From assembly GCF_900187105.1 (NCBI RefSeq), contig NZ_LT906482.1:1736001-1800000 (forward strand): a stretch of 64,000 nucleotides of DNA. The letters run 5' to 3'. Positions within the stretch are counted from its first letter, which is position 1. The number at the start of each line of letters is the position of its first letter. Below the pieces are notes generated by a model. It made no database searches, was not told the origin of the DNA, and saw only the letters and a list, made by a program, of their open reading frames with translations. The position numbers and the translations under genes were made by a program. Origin of the DNA: Eikenella corrodens. Its GTDB lineage: Bacteria > Pseudomonadota > Gammaproteobacteria > Burkholderiales > Neisseriaceae. Positions 46,140-55,664 of the stretch are shown here, piece by piece.

Positions 46140-46733
46140 ATGAGAAAAATCACCCTCTATACCGTGCACCCTTCGCGCGGCAACAATGTACGCTGGATGC
46201 TGGCCGAATGCGGCGCGGATTACGACACCGTGACGCTGGATTACTCGCAGCTCAAAGAGGCGGATTATTTGGCCATCAACCCGATGGGCAAAGTGCCCGC
46301 CATTAAGCACGCCGGACAAGTGATTACCGAGCTGCCCGCCATCCTCACCTATCTGGCCGAGCTTTTCCCCGAAAAAAGGCTGATCCCGGCTGCGGGCACG
46401 CCGGAGCGCGGGCAATACTACCGCTGGCTGTGGTTTGGCACGCAGCTCGAATACGCCATTCTCGACCGCTGGCAGCAAGTGCCTCAGAGCGAAGATCGGC
46501 GCCGCTCTATCGGCTATGGCGATTTCGATACCGCGTTGCACACCCTGCAAACCCTGCTGGCCGACGGCCGCGAATACGCTGTGGGACAACACTTTAGTGC
46601 GCTCGATTTATACTTGAGCGGCCTCTTGGCTTGGGGCATGTTCCGCACCCAAGTGGTGCCAAACGTTGAGCCGTTTGCAATCTATATGCAGCGGCATTTG
46701 CAACGGCCGGCAGCGAGGGAGGCGCAGGAGTAG
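46140..46733 (+). CDS. Glutathione S-transferase family protein
   Basis: The protein is about 197 aa. The thioredoxin-fold N-domain (residues 1-78) shows KITLYTVHPSRGNNVRWML, NPMGKVPAI and ELPAILTYLAELFP, the glutathione-binding pattern of bacterial GSTs; the helical C-domain (about 90-190) includes FSALDLYLSGLL, the N-capping box motif. The start follows AAAAGGA (46127-46133); the longer frame from 46020 passes through a DUS. The substrate cannot be inferred. Confidence 0.88.
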   Translation: MRKITLYTVHPSRGNNVRWMLAECGADYDTVTLDYSQLKEADYLAINPMGKVPAIKHAGQVITELPAILTYLAELFPEKRLIPAAGTPERGQYYRWLWFGTQLEYAILDRWQQVPQSEDRRRSIGYGDFDTALHTLQTLLADGREYAVGQHFSALDLYLSGLLAWGMFRTQVVPNVEPFAIYMQRHLQRPAAREAQE

Positions 46734-46749
46734 GGAGTAGGTACGTAAA

Positions 46750-46806
46750 AGGCTACCTGAAAGCGGAGCGGAATTTTGATGAAGCTAACTTTCAGGTAGC
46801 CTTTTA
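46750..46806 (+). terminator. DUS-hairpin terminator of the GST gene
   Basis: DUS at 46750-46761 and complement at 46791-46802, followed by TTTT, form a stem 16 bp after the stop codon. Confidence 0.6.
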
Positions 46807-46953
46807 GTAAGCGTGTGATATAGAACTTTCGTGGTTATATCAGCAAGCGGTAGGAGGGCAGACTCACTTATAGCAGCTTGCTGAGATTAGGCTACCTGAA
46901 ACGAGATTGTGCTTCCGTTATAATCCGTATCTTCCCCATTCGCCCAGCTAGCC

Positions 46954-48039
46954 ATGCCTGCCGCCCGCAAAATCATCCACATCGATATGGACGCGTTCTA
47001 CGCCTCGGTAGAGCTGCGCGAGCAGCTGCATCTGCGCGGCAAGCCTTTGGTGGTGGCTTGGGAGGGCGGCCGTTCGGTGGTGTGCGCCGCTTCCTATGAG
47101 GCGCGGCGTTTCGGGCTGCATTCGGCCATGCCCGCCGCCACTGCGCGGCGGCTGTGCCCGCAGGCTGTGTTTGTGCCGCCGCGTTTTCATCTGTATCGCG
47201 AAGTGTCGCAGCAGATTCATGCCGTGTTCCGGCAGCACACCGATTTAGTCGAGCCGCTCTCGCTGGACGAAGCCTATCTGGACGTTACTCATAACAAGCA
47301 AAACCTGCCTTATGCCAGCGAAATCGCCGCTGCTATCCGTGCCGAAATCCTGCGCCAAACCGGCCTCACCGCCTCGGCTGGTATCGCGCCGAATAAGTTT
47401 CTCGCCAAAATCGCTTCCGATTGGCGCAAGCCCAACGGCCAATTCGTGATCCCGCCGCCGCGCATCGCCCAATTTTTGCTCACCCTGCCGCTGGGCAAAA
47501 TTCCCGGCGTGGGCAAAAAGACTCTGCAAAAAATGCACGCCCTCGGCCTGCAAACGGCCGGGGATTTGCAAAAAATGCAGCGCGGCGAATTGGTTAACCT
47601 ATTCGGCCGCTGGGGCTACCGCCTCTACGACCTCGCCCGCGGCATCGACAACCGCCCGGTGCAGCCGCAGCGCGAGCGTTTGCAGATTTCCACCGAAATC
47701 ACCCTGCCGCAAGATTTGCCGCTTAGTAAAATCGTCCGCCACCTGGCTGATTTGGCGAAGGATTTATGGGCGCAGGCGCAGCGCAAACAAGTGCAGGCGC
47801 ACACGCTCACGCTCAAGCTGAAAACCGCCGATTTCCACATCCTCACCCGCTCGCAAACCTATTCCTCCGTCCTGCCCGATGCTGCCGCGCTGGAGCAGGC
47901 CGCCCGACAGCTGGCTCAGCGCATGCCTGCCGGCCGCGACTACCGGCTTATCGGCTTGGGCATCAGCCACCTGTTGCCACAGGGTAGTCAGCCGGAATTG
48001 TGGGCAGAGCAGGGTATAGATACAGGAAAGGCTACCTGA
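46954..48039 (+). CDS. dinB: DNA polymerase IV
   Basis: The protein is 361 aa, the usual length of DinB. It is a Y-family polymerase for bypass of damaged template. The catalytic metal motifs are IHIDMDAFYASVELRE and SLDEAYLDVT; the helix-hairpin-helix IPGVGKKTLQKMHALGL near residue 185 and the little-finger domain (about 240-350) follow. The C-terminal AT of KAT and the stop codon come from a DUS (48028-48039), so the last residues, where a beta-clamp motif is often found, may have been altered. No LexA-type box is evident upstream, and many Neisseriaceae lack a classical SOS system. Confidence 0.95.
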   Translation: MPAARKIIHIDMDAFYASVELREQLHLRGKPLVVAWEGGRSVVCAASYEARRFGLHSAMPAATARRLCPQAVFVPPRFHLYREVSQQIHAVFRQHTDLVEPLSLDEAYLDVTHNKQNLPYASEIAAAIRAEILRQTGLTASAGIAPNKFLAKIASDWRKPNGQFVIPPPRIAQFLLTLPLGKIPGVGKKTLQKMHALGLQTAGDLQKMQRGELVNLFGRWGYRLYDLARGIDNRPVQPQRERLQISTEITLPQDLPLSKIVRHLADLAKDLWAQAQRKQVQAHTLTLKLKTADFHILTRSQTYSSVLPDAAALEQAARQLAQRMPAGRDYRLIGLGISHLLPQGSQPELWAEQGIDTGKAT

Positions 48040-48088
48040 ATCACTTATGCTTCTAATCTGTTGATAAATAATAATTAAAAGACAAAGT

Positions 48089-48102
48089 TTGATTTACATC
48101 AA
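48089..48102. promoter_or_regulatory. Perfect FNR box upstream of pflB
   Basis: TTGATTTACATCAA matches the FNR consensus TTGAT-N4-ATCAA at all ten positions. It lies 117 bp before the pflB start. The best -10 candidate (TATTCT, 48153-48158) would put the box near -70, a class I position; a nearer start would give another spacing. Anaerobic activation of pflB by FNR is well known in enterobacteria. Confidence 0.8.
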
Positions 48103-48218
48103 TGGAAGGCTGATTAACTAGAGTTTTCTGCCCAAAGTGGCATGGAGCGTGCTATTCTTTACAGTGAATTTTAATTGGCAACGTTATTTTATTTGCTCAT
48201 ACTAAACAGGAGGTTAAT

Positions 48219-50498
48219 ATGGCTTCAGCAATAGAACGTCCAGCTGCTTGGGCAGGCTTTGCAGGTGGCGATTGGGAAAACAGCATCGATGTGCGTGATT
48301 TCATCCAGAAGAACTACACCCCTTATGAAGGCGATGGCAGTTTCTTGGCTCCGGCCACTGAAGCCACCACCAAGCTGTGGGCGGAAGTGATGGAAGGCAT
48401 TAAGGTTGAGAATAAAACCCACGCGCCGTATAAGATTGATGCGCAAATTGTTTCCGGCATCACTAGCCACGGTCCCGGCTATATCGATAAAGATTTGGAA
48501 ACCATCGTTGGCCTGCAAACCGACGAGCCGCTGAAACGTTCCATCATGCCTTTCGGCGGCCTGAAAATGGTGAAAGATTCTTGCAAAATCTACGGCGTGG
48601 AACTGAATCCTGAAGTGGAAGAAATCTTCACCAAATACCGCAAAACCCACAACCAAGGTGTGTTTGATGTGTATACGCCCGACATCCGCCGCTGCCGGAA
48701 ATCGGGCGTTTTAACTGGTTTGCCCGATGCCTACGGTCGTGGCCGCATCATCGGCGACTACCGCCGTGTGGCGCTTTACGGTATCGACCGCCTGATGGAA
48801 GACAAAACCGAGCAGTATCATTCTTTGCAAGCCGATTTGGAATCTGGCCAAAACTTGGAAAGCGTTATCCGCCTGCGCGAAGAAATCAACGAGCAGCATA
48901 TTGCGCTGAAACAGATGAAGGAAATGGCAGCCTCTTACGGCTACGATATTTCCGGCCCGGCCAAAAACGCGCAAGAAGCCATCCAATGGACTTACTTTGC
49001 CTACCTCGCCGCCGTGAAATCGCAAAACGGCGCCGCAATGAGCTTCGGTCGCGTGTCTTCTTTCTTGGATATCTACATTGAGCGCGATCTGAAAAATGGT
49101 GTGATCACCGAAAGCCAGGCACAGGAATTCATCGACCACCTGGTGATGAAACTGCGTATGGTTCGTTTCCTGCGCACGCCTGAATACGATCAACTCTTCT
49201 CTGGCGACCCGATTTGGGCCACCGAATCCATCGGCGGCATGGGCTTGGACGGCCGCACGCTGGTCACCCGCACCAACTTCCGCGTGCTGCACACCCTGTA
49301 CAACATGGGCCCGTCTCCCGAACCGAACATCACCGTGTTGTGGTCGGAACAACTGCCGCAAGGCTTCAAAGAGTTCTGCGCCAAAGTGTCGATCGATACT
49401 TCGTCTATCCAATACGAAAACGACGACCTGATGCGCCCCGACTTCAACAGCGACGACTACGCCATCGCCTGCTGCGTGAGCCCGATGGTAATCGGCAAAC
49501 AGATGCAGTTCTTCGGCGCACGCGCCAACCTGGCCAAAACCCTGCTGTACGCCATCAACGGCGGCGTGGACGAAAAATCCAAAGACCAGGTCGGCCCGAA
49601 AACCGAGCCGATTAAAGACGAAGTATTGGACTACGACACCGTGATGACCCGCATGGACAGCTTCATGGACTGGCTGGCCACCCAATACGTAACCGCGCTG
49701 AACATCATCCACTACATGCACGACAAATACAGCTACGAAGCCGCCCTGATGGCGCTGCACGACCGCGATGTGCGCCGTACTATGGCTTGCGGTATTGCCG
49801 GTCTGTCTGTGGCTGCCGACTCGCTGTCTGCCATCAAATATGCCAAAGTGAAACCGATTCGCGACGAAAACGGGATTGCCGTGGACTTCGAAATCGAAGG
49901 CGAATACCCACAGTTCGGTAATAACGACGACCGCGTGGACAGCATTGCCTGCGATTTGGTAGAGCGCTTCATGAAGAAAGTATCCACTCACCCGACCTAC
50001 CGCAACGCCATCCCGACCCAATCGGTACTGACCATTACGTCGAACGTGGTATATGGTAAGAAAACCGGTAATACCCCGGATGGTCGCCGTGCCGGTGCGC
50101 CGTTCGGCCCGGGTGCCAACCCCATGCACGGCCGTGATGTGAGCGGTGCGGTGGCTTCGCTGACTTCTGTAGCCAAACTGCCGTTTGAGTTTGCCAAAGA
50201 CGGTATTTCCTACACCTTCTCCATCATCCCCGGCGCACTGGGCAAAGACGAAAGCTCCCGCGAACGCAACCTGGCCGGTATGATGGACGGCTACTTCCAC
50301 CACGAAGCTGGTGTGGAAGGCGGCCAGCACCTCAACGTAAACGTGCTCAACCGCGAAATGCTGATGGATGCGATGGAACACCCGGAAAAATATCCGCAAC
50401 TCACCATCCGTGTGTCCGGCTATGCCGTGCGTTTCAACTCGCTCACCAAAGAGCAGCAGCAAGACGTGATCACCCGCACCTTCACCAGCCGGATGTAA
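48219..50498 (+). CDS. pflB: Formate acetyltransferase (pyruvate formate-lyase)
   Basis: The protein is 759 aa, full length. It splits pyruvate with CoA into acetyl-CoA and formate under anaerobic conditions, using a glycyl radical. The catalytic pair Cys-Cys is in [12 protein letters not shown] near residue 415, and the radical glycine is in [10 protein letters not shown] near residue 734. GGAGG lies 7 nt before the ATG. A perfect FNR box lies upstream and an intrinsic terminator downstream. Its activating enzyme pflA is encoded 195 bp further on; no focA formate channel gene is adjacent. Confidence 0.98.
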   Translation: MASAIERPAAWAGFAGGDWENSIDVRDFIQKNYTPYEGDGSFLAPATEATTKLWAEVMEGIKVENKTHAPYKIDAQIVSGITSHGPGYIDKDLETIVGLQTDEPLKRSIMPFGGLKMVKDSCKIYGVELNPEVEEIFTKYRKTHNQGVFDVYTPDIRRCRKSGVLTGLPDAYGRGRIIGDYRRVALYGIDRLMEDKTEQYHSLQADLESGQNLESVIRLREEINEQHIALKQMKEMAASYGYDISGPAKNAQEAIQWTYFAYLAAVKSQNGAAMSFGRVSSFLDIYIERDLKNGVITESQAQEFIDHLVMKLRMVRFLRTPEYDQLFSGDPIWATESIGGMGLDGRTLVTRTNFRVLHTLYNMGPSPEPNITVLWSEQLPQGFKEFCAKVSIDTSSIQYENDDLMRPDFNSDDYAIACCVSPMVIGKQMQFFGARANLAKTLLYAINGGVDEKSKDQVGPKTEPIKDEVLDYDTVMTRMDSFMDWLATQYVTALNIIHYMHDKYSYEAALMALHDRDVRRTMACGIAGLSVAADSLSAIKYAKVKPIRDENGIAVDFEIEGEYPQFGNNDDRVDSIACDLVERFMKKVSTHPTYRNAIPTQSVLTITSNVVYGKKTGNTPDGRRAGAPFGPGANPMHGRDVSGAVASLTSVAKLPFEFAKDGISYTFSIIPGALGKDESSRERNLAGMMDGYFHHEAGVEGGQHLNVNVLNREMLMDAMEHPEKYPQLTIRVSGYAVRFNSLTKEQQQDVITRTFTSRM

Positions 50499-50520
50499 TC
50501 ATGCCCAGCTAGCTGGAATC

Positions 50521-50547
50521 AGTGCCGGAATCCCTTCCGGCACTTTT
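50521..50547 (+). terminator. Intrinsic terminator of pflB
   Basis: AGTGCCGGAA (50521-50530), loop TCCC, TTCCGGCACT (50535-50544), then TTTT. A 10-bp GC-rich stem and T-run make a standard rho-independent terminator, unrelated to the DUS. Confidence 0.88.
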
Positions 50548-50693
50548 GTTTATTCCGGTTTTCAGGTAGCCTCACTCCTGTGCCCAGGCTACCTGAACAT
50601 TTATAGCCCAAACAGGGTAGGGCAGGCTTTCAGTCTTCTACCTAAACGCTTCAAGCCATAAAGGCTACCTGAAAACAACACACGCCAACCACC

Positions 50694-51509
50694 ATGCCAG
50701 AAACCATCCCTATTAGTTCCGATACTTCGCCTAAAAAGCAGCCTGACACCCGCGCCCGCCCCTACGAAGGCATCGGCTACGTCCACTCCGTAGAAACTGG
50801 CGGTGCCGTAGACGGCCCCGGCCTGCGTTTCGTCCTCTTCATGCAGGGCTGCTTGATGCGCTGCCTCTACTGCCACAACCGCGACACTTGGGATAGGCAC
50901 AGCGAAAAAGAGCTGCACTTCACCGTGCCCCAGCTCATGCAGCAAGTGCTCTCCTACAAACACTACTTCCGCGCCACCGGCGGCGGTGTAACGGCTACCG
51001 GCGGCGAGCCCCTGCTGCAATACCAATTCATCCGCGATTGGTTTGTGGCCTGCCGCGAGCACGACATCCATACCTGTCTCGACACCAACGGCTACGCCCT
51101 GCACTACGACAGCGCTATGGAAGAGCTGCTGGACAACACCAATCTCGTTATGCTTGATCTTAAACAAATTGATCCCGAGATTCACAAAGTGCTGGTCGGC
51201 ATCCCCAACACCAAAGTGTTGCACTTTGCCCGCTATCTGGCCGACCGAGGCCAGCCCACCCGCATCCGCTATGTGGTCGTGCCCGGCTACACAGACGACG
51301 ACCGCTCCGCCCATCTGCTCGGCGAATTCATTGCCGATATGCCCAACGCTGACACCGTGGAACTCCTTCCTTACCACGAACTCGGCGCCCATAAATGGGA
51401 GCTGTGCGGCGACGAATACAAGCTCAAAGGCGTGTCTCCCCCGCCCAAAGAAACCATGCTGCGGATAAAGGAGATCATCGAAAGCTACGGCAAGCAAACC
51501 ATCGTGTGA
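50694..51509 (+). CDS. pflA: Pyruvate formate-lyase-activating enzyme
   Basis: The protein is 271 aa. It is a radical SAM enzyme that abstracts hydrogen from the PflB glycine. The iron-sulfur cluster motif CxxxCxxC is seen in GCLMRCLYCHNRDTWD near residue 57, preceded by VDGPGLRFVLFMQG, and GGVTATGGEPLLQ is the SAM-contacting GGE motif. The N-terminal 20 residues, rich in S, T and K, are an extension compared with E. coli PflA, so a later start (for example near YEGIGYVHSVETG) is possible, but no other Met is available. It is separated from pflB by a terminator and DUS, so may have its own promoter. Confidence 0.96.
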   Translation: MPETIPISSDTSPKKQPDTRARPYEGIGYVHSVETGGAVDGPGLRFVLFMQGCLMRCLYCHNRDTWDRHSEKELHFTVPQLMQQVLSYKHYFRATGGGVTATGGEPLLQYQFIRDWFVACREHDIHTCLDTNGYALHYDSAMEELLDNTNLVMLDLKQIDPEIHKVLVGIPNTKVLHFARYLADRGQPTRIRYVVVPGYTDDDRSAHLLGEFIADMPNADTVELLPYHELGAHKWELCGDEYKLKGVSPPPKETMLRIKEIIESYGKQTIV

Positions 51510-51626
51510 GCCGCAGTGGAAAGCAAACTAAGGCTACCTGAAAACCCCCAAATATTTTCAGATAGCCTTTTTACCGCCATCCCCCTTATACTGCCCACTT
51601 TCCCACTCATTCCCGAAAGGCTCATC

Positions 51627-52376
51627 ATGCGCCACGCCCAAGGCTTTGTCCTGCTGAAAGAAAACCGTTTCGACCCCGCCCGCTTCCTGCATACCCTGCA
51701 ACACGAATGGGGCATCAGCCCGGACGAAGGCGAAGGCATCACCAACGAAGACGGCATCCTCAACTTCAACGTAAACGGCCTGCTCTGCGCCCTCTCCCTC
51801 ATGCCTGCGCCGCTGCCCGACGGCGAAGCCGAACAAAATGCCGCCTTTAATTACTACTGGCCGGAAGCCGTGGAGGAAACCGCCAAACATCAGGCGCACA
51901 TCCTGCTTGTCGTGATGCCTCTTGGCGAAACCGACGCTACCCCGGTCGACGTGATGGCGCTCTACAGCAAACTGGCCTGCGCCGCCCTGGCCGACGAAAA
52001 CAGCATCGGCATCTACACCTCCGGCACCGTTTTCGCCCCCGATTTCTACCGCGACGTATGCAGCAGCCTGCACGAAAACGAACTACCCATTCCCGCCTGG
52101 ATATTTATCGGCCTCTACGGCAGCGAAGAAGGAAGCAGTGCCTACACCATCGGCCTGGAGCAATTCAACAAAATGGAGCTCGAAATCCTCAACAGCGAAC
52201 AAGAGCCTGCCGATTTGCACGCTTTCCTGTGCAACATCAGCGACTACCTTATCTCGCAAAACGTTACCCTGCAAGATGGCGAAACCATCGGCTTTTCCGC
52301 CGAAGAAAAACTCTCCATCACCCGCTCCCCGGCTGTAGCCGGCGTGGCTGAAGAAACCCTGAAGATCGACTACTGA
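51627..52376 (+). CDS. DUF4261-domain protein
   Basis: The protein is about 249 aa and soluble. The order GFVLLKENRFDPARFLHTLQ, then LCALSLMPAPLPDGEAEQNAA, then HILLVVMPLG, and the C-terminal ...CNISDYLISQNVTLQDGETIGFS match DUF4261, a family found singly or beside polymorphic toxin and type VI secretion genes, of unknown function. The Met at 51627 follows GAAAGG; the longer frame from 51516 reads through a DUS and lacks similarity. No toxin gene is next to it here. Confidence 0.8.
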   Translation: MRHAQGFVLLKENRFDPARFLHTLQHEWGISPDEGEGITNEDGILNFNVNGLLCALSLMPAPLPDGEAEQNAAFNYYWPEAVEETAKHQAHILLVVMPLGETDATPVDVMALYSKLACAALADENSIGIYTSGTVFAPDFYRDVCSSLHENELPIPAWIFIGLYGSEEGSSAYTIGLEQFNKMELEILNSEQEPADLHAFLCNISDYLISQNVTLQDGETIGFSAEEKLSITRSPAVAGVAEETLKIDY

Positions 52377-52524
52377 ACAGTGTTGTTTCAGGCGATCTTA
52401 ATGGAATAACAGTGGAAGAGCGGTAGTGCTAACAAATTCTTAGTAAGGAGGAAAATCATGAAGTACGATAATTTTTGGGGCTGTCCTAGATAACTAAGTT
52501 AGACTATCTTTTACTATTTGTTTT

Positions 52525-53270
52525 GGGGCTTAGGAAGCAAAATCACTCAATATAGTGATAAGCTTCTGAAATAAATTTAAAAAACAAGTACCAAAAGTTC
52601 AGTAAAATTACCGAGCCCAAATTTCGCCAGCTCCTGCGGCTGTTTGCTTTGGATTTGACTGCCTCCGATACCGCAAAACTGACGGGTGTCAGCATCAGAA
52701 GTGTCAATAACCTGTACCTGAAATTGCGCCGGCGTTTGGCTGACGAATGCGGGAGGCAGGCACCTTTATACGGCATTGTAGAATTGGACGAATCCTATTT
52801 TGGTGCCAAACGCATCAGAGGCAAACGCGGGCGCGGTGCGGGTGGGAAAACCATCGTTTTCGGCATTTTGAAACGCGGGGACAAGGTTTATACCGAGATT
52901 GTTCCCGATGCCTCCAAGGCAACGCTGCAAAAGGTCATTAGAGGTCGTGTCGGTATCGAGAGTGTCATCAATACCGACGGTTGGCGCGGTTATCAGGGAT
53001 TGGTTGACATGGGTTTTGCCAAACATTTCAGGGTACATCATGGTGACAATGAGTTTGTCCGTGGTACGCGGCATATTAACGGTATTGAATCTTTTTGGAG
53101 TTACGCCAAGCATCGCTTGGTGCAATTTAACGGGGTGCCGAAACATACGTTTTACCTGCATTTAAAAGAAACCGAGTTCCGCTTCAATCACAGGCATGAT
53201 GATTTATATAAAATACTGCTGAGAATGTTGCGGGAAAATCCTTTAAAATAAATTTTGCTTCCTAAGCCCC
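52525..53270 (+). mobile_element. IS1595-family element (inner)
   Basis: The ends are GGGGCTTAGGAAGCAAAAT (52525-52543) and its exact inverted complement (53252-53270), giving a 746-bp element. A 7-bp direct repeat TTGTTTT flanks it (52518-52524, 53271-53277); an eighth base does not match. It sits in the 3' end of the outer element's transposase gene. A transposase is encoded on the plus strand. Confidence 0.92.
52649..53251 (+). CDS. Transposase of the inner IS1595-family element, start codon unclear
   Basis: From a TTG at 52649 the product is 200 aa (MDLTASDTAKLTG...). It has a helix-turn-helix region (TGVSIRSVNNLYLKLRRRLA) and the DDE-type core of the ISXO2/IS1595 family: ELDESYFG, then TDGWRGYQGL, and HINGIESFWSYAKHRL (the DDNK/E-like catalytic residues). 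The same frame is open upstream to about 52562 and encodes INLKNKYQKFSKITEPKFRQ..., which looks like the true N-terminus of the family, but the only codons available there are ATA, not ATG. The start codon may have been lost, or translation begins at a rare codon. Confidence 0.8.
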   Translation: MDLTASDTAKLTGVSIRSVNNLYLKLRRRLADECGRQAPLYGIVELDESYFGAKRIRGKRGRGAGGKTIVFGILKRGDKVYTEIVPDASKATLQKVIRGRVGIESVINTDGWRGYQGLVDMGFAKHFRVHHGDNEFVRGTRHINGIESFWSYAKHRLVQFNGVPKHTFYLHLKETEFRFNHRHDDLYKILLRMLRENPLK

Positions 53271-53897
53271 TTGTTTTAACATGGCAATTTGAGATTTCAT
53301 TTCATTGTTGTTAAATCGCCATTCGCACTCTTTCAAATACAGCTCGAAATGCTTTTTCGGAATGCCGTTGAATTTACGCAAATGGCGTTTGGCCTGACTC
53401 CAGAAGTTCTCAATCCCGTTAATGTGGTTTTGCCTGTCTGCAAAACAGGTACGGTGATTGATGCGCAAGTGGTTAAACTCGCTAACATCCAATACATTGT
53501 AGGCACTGTGGCAATCAGTATAAACCACGCTGTCCGGCCTTACCTTCTCCCGGATAGTCGGCAGCAGGGTAGCCGACTGCGTATTGGCTACGGTAACGGT
53601 GTAAACCTTACCGTTACGCTTCAACAGTCCGAATACCACCACTTTTCCGGCTGCTCCGCGACCGCGTTTGCCTTTGCGGCAGCCGCCAAAATAGCTTTCA
53701 TCTGCTTCTACTTCTCCATCAAACATTTCCAAGTGTTCGCAACGATTAAAGATAAGCAAGCGTAAACGGTGAAAGTAGTAGGCAGCGGTGTTTTTATTGA
53801 CTCCGGCCAATTCAGCGGCAGTACGGGCAGTTGCTCCTGCAACGAACAATTCGATCAGTTTGTTTTGAACGGGCTGGCTGAGGCGACTTTTTCTCAT
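53262..53897 (-). pseudogene. Transposase of the outer IS1595-family element, C-terminus replaced
   Basis: The frame encodes 211 aa: an N-terminal HTH (KLIELFVAGATARTAAELAG), zinc-free core VEADESYFGG, VYTDCHSAYNVLD, and HINGIENFWSQAKRHL, the IS1016-like group of IS1595. The last two residues and the stop (GGG GCT TAG) come from the end of the inner element. Removing the inner element and one 7-bp repeat restores ...MLKQIVKDSLT followed by TAG near 52500, so seven residues were replaced by Gly-Ala. The catalytic core is complete, so activity may remain. Confidence 0.85.
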
Positions 53898-54343
53898 AGG
53901 AATATTTTAATCAATTTTGAATATTCCTGGTTATCTAGGACAGCCCCTAATTTTTTCTTTCCCGCCGATGATCTTGCTACAAGCTGCCGCTTTTACCAAG
54001 ATGTGCTGGATTTGCCCGTTAAATTCGACTTTTCTGAAAACGGCATGGTGGCTTTTCGGGTAGGTAACGAAGAAGCCGCCATCATCCTCAAAGAACGGAA
54101 AAAATTCCCCGATATGGCTCCTACTTTGTGGATTGAAGTGGAAGATGTGCGGGCAAAATATGCCGTATTGCAGGGTAGGAATATCCGTTTCCTAAGCGAG
54201 CCATTCCGTATCCGTACCGGATGGGCAGTGGAATTTGTCGATCCGTCCAGCAATCGGTTGGGGTTGGTTGATTATCAGGAGTAAACGCAAATTAGAGCGT
54301 TCATGGAACCGAAAAGAATATGAGCAGCTAGCGCATAGATAAA

Positions 54344-54383
54344 GGCTACCTGAAAGTGCCGACAAGCATTTTCAGGTAGCCTT
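54344..54383. terminator. DUS hairpin between the VOC gene and sotB
   Basis: DUS at 54344-54355 and complement at 54372-54383, extended by flanking A and T residues, lie between the two convergent genes. Confidence 0.6.
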
Positions 54384-54451
54384 TTGTATGGTAGGCAGTA
54401 GTTGAGTTGGTGGTTGTTAGCCAGTCTTTTTATCGACTCGACCACTCAATC

Positions 54452-55636
54452 TCAAGCCGGCTTTGTTTTAAAGCCAAGCTGCGTCCACGCGAATACTGCC
54501 AGCGCAGCAACGGCAAGGGTAGCGCCTACCCAGCCTAGTGCGCCCAACCCCCAGTGGCGCGAGATGATGCCGCCTAAGAGCGCGCCGCCGCCGATGCCGA
54601 TGTTGTAGCTGCCCGAGTAAATCGCATTGGCCACATCGGTGGCATCCGGCGCATAGCGGATCACGTGTGCAACCATGCTCAAGCCCAGCACACCGATACC
54701 GATGCCCCAGACCAGCGAGAGCGCAAACATCGCCGCCGTACTGTCGCCTAAAGGCTTAAACAGCAGTAATGACACCAGCAGCAGCACCGCCGAGCCAATC
54801 AGGGTGGGGTTGGGGTGTTTCGGGTAGAAGCGCGAATACAGCCAGCTGGCCGCCATACCAGACAAACCGAACACCAGCAACAGCGCCGTGGCCGTATCCG
54901 GCGGCATATGGGTGATTTCCAGCACATAAGGCTCGATGTAGCTATAGGCCGTGAAATGCGCGCTCACAATTAGCACCGCCATCGCATACATCCCCAACAG
55001 GCGTGGGCGTTTGGCCAACAGCGGCAAGCTTTTGAGCGAACCCGCGTTTTTGCTTTCCAGGTGCGGCAGGATTTTGGCCAACAGCACCATCACGCCCAAG
55101 GCCAGCACGCCGATCAGTGCGAAGGTAAACCGCCAGCCCAGCCACTGCCCCACCAGCCGCCCCAGTGGCAAGCCCAACACCGTGGCCATGGAAGTGCCCA
55201 ACGACATCCAGCCCAAAGCCTGCTGCCGCCTGCCCGCCGGCGCCAGGCGCATCACCAGCGAGGCGGTAATGGCCCAAAACAGCGCATGGGTAAAGGCAAT
55301 CAGCACACGCGAAGCCAGGAGCACGGGAAAGCTCCAAGCCACGGCAGACAGTCCATGCCCGGCCACAAACACAACAAACAACGCAAGCAGCAGCCTGCGC
55401 CGCTCCGCATTGGCCACCAGCAGCATCAGCGGCAGCGAAGCCAGCGACACCACCCAGGCATACACGGTAATCATGATGCCCGTGTCGGCGGCAGACATAT
55501 TAAAGCCCTTGCCGATGTCGGTAAGCATGGCGATGGGGATGAATTCGGTGGTGCATACCACAAAAGCGGCCACCGACATGGCAAACACGCGCAGATAGGC
55601 CAGCAAGATGGGGGCGTGGGGGTGATGTTTGAGCAT
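54452..55636 (-). CDS. sotB: MFS exporter of the SotB/YdeA type
   Basis: The protein is 394 aa with twelve membrane helices. FVVCTTEFIPIAMLTDIGKGF near the N-terminus, YAWVVSLASLPLMLL, FWAITASLVMRLAPAGRR and SAHFTAYSYIEPYV align closely with E. coli SotB, which exports arabinose, IPTG and other small molecules by proton antiport. Related members export drugs. Its stop faces a DUS hairpin shared with the VOC gene. Upstream, separated by about 30 bp, is the cut-off 3' end of an Imm45-type gene. Confidence 0.88.
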   Translation of the reverse strand: MLKHHPHAPILLAYLRVFAMSVAAFVVCTTEFIPIAMLTDIGKGFNMSAADTGIMITVYAWVVSLASLPLMLLVANAERRRLLLALFVVFVAGHGLSAVAWSFPVLLASRVLIAFTHALFWAITASLVMRLAPAGRRQQALGWMSLGTSMATVLGLPLGRLVGQWLGWRFTFALIGVLALGVMVLLAKILPHLESKNAGSLKSLPLLAKRPRLLGMYAMAVLIVSAHFTAYSYIEPYVLEITHMPPDTATALLLVFGLSGMAASWLYSRFYPKHPNPTLIGSAVLLLVSLLLFKPLGDSTAAMFALSLVWGIGIGVLGLSMVAHVIRYAPDATDVANAIYSGSYNIGIGGGALLGGIISRHWGLGALGWVGATLAVAALAVFAWTQLGFKTKPA

Positions 55637-55664
55637 AGCGTAGATGACAAGCGAAGTAAGGTTT

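Larger units (their letters stand above)
52477..53947 (-). mobile_element. IS1595-family element (outer), split by a second IS
   Basis: The ends are GGGGCTGTCCTAGATAAC (52477-52494) and its exact inverted complement (53930-53947). The flanks carry an 8-bp direct repeat TAATTTTT (52469-52476 and 53948-53955), the target duplication size of IS1595-type elements. Without the inner element the length is about 0.72 kb. Its transposase lies on the minus strand. Confidence 0.92.
52458..54284 (+). pseudogene. VOC-family (glyoxalase-fold) gene split by nested insertion sequences
   Basis: The 5' piece (52458-52476: ATG AAG TAC GAT AAT TTT T) has a ribosome site, AAGGAGGAAAA, and continues after the insertion at 53956. 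Joining the two with one copy of the 8-bp target repeat gives MKYDNFFFPADDLATSCRFYQ...LDLPVKFDF, an unbroken frame to 54284 of about 118 residues. The pattern (FYQDVLDLPVKF, WIEVEDVRAKYAVL, FVDPSSNRLGLVDY) is a single vicinal-oxygen-chelate domain, as in glyoxalase or resistance proteins. The host gene is thus intact apart from the insertion and could be restored by precise excision. Its substrate is unknown. Confidence 0.85.
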
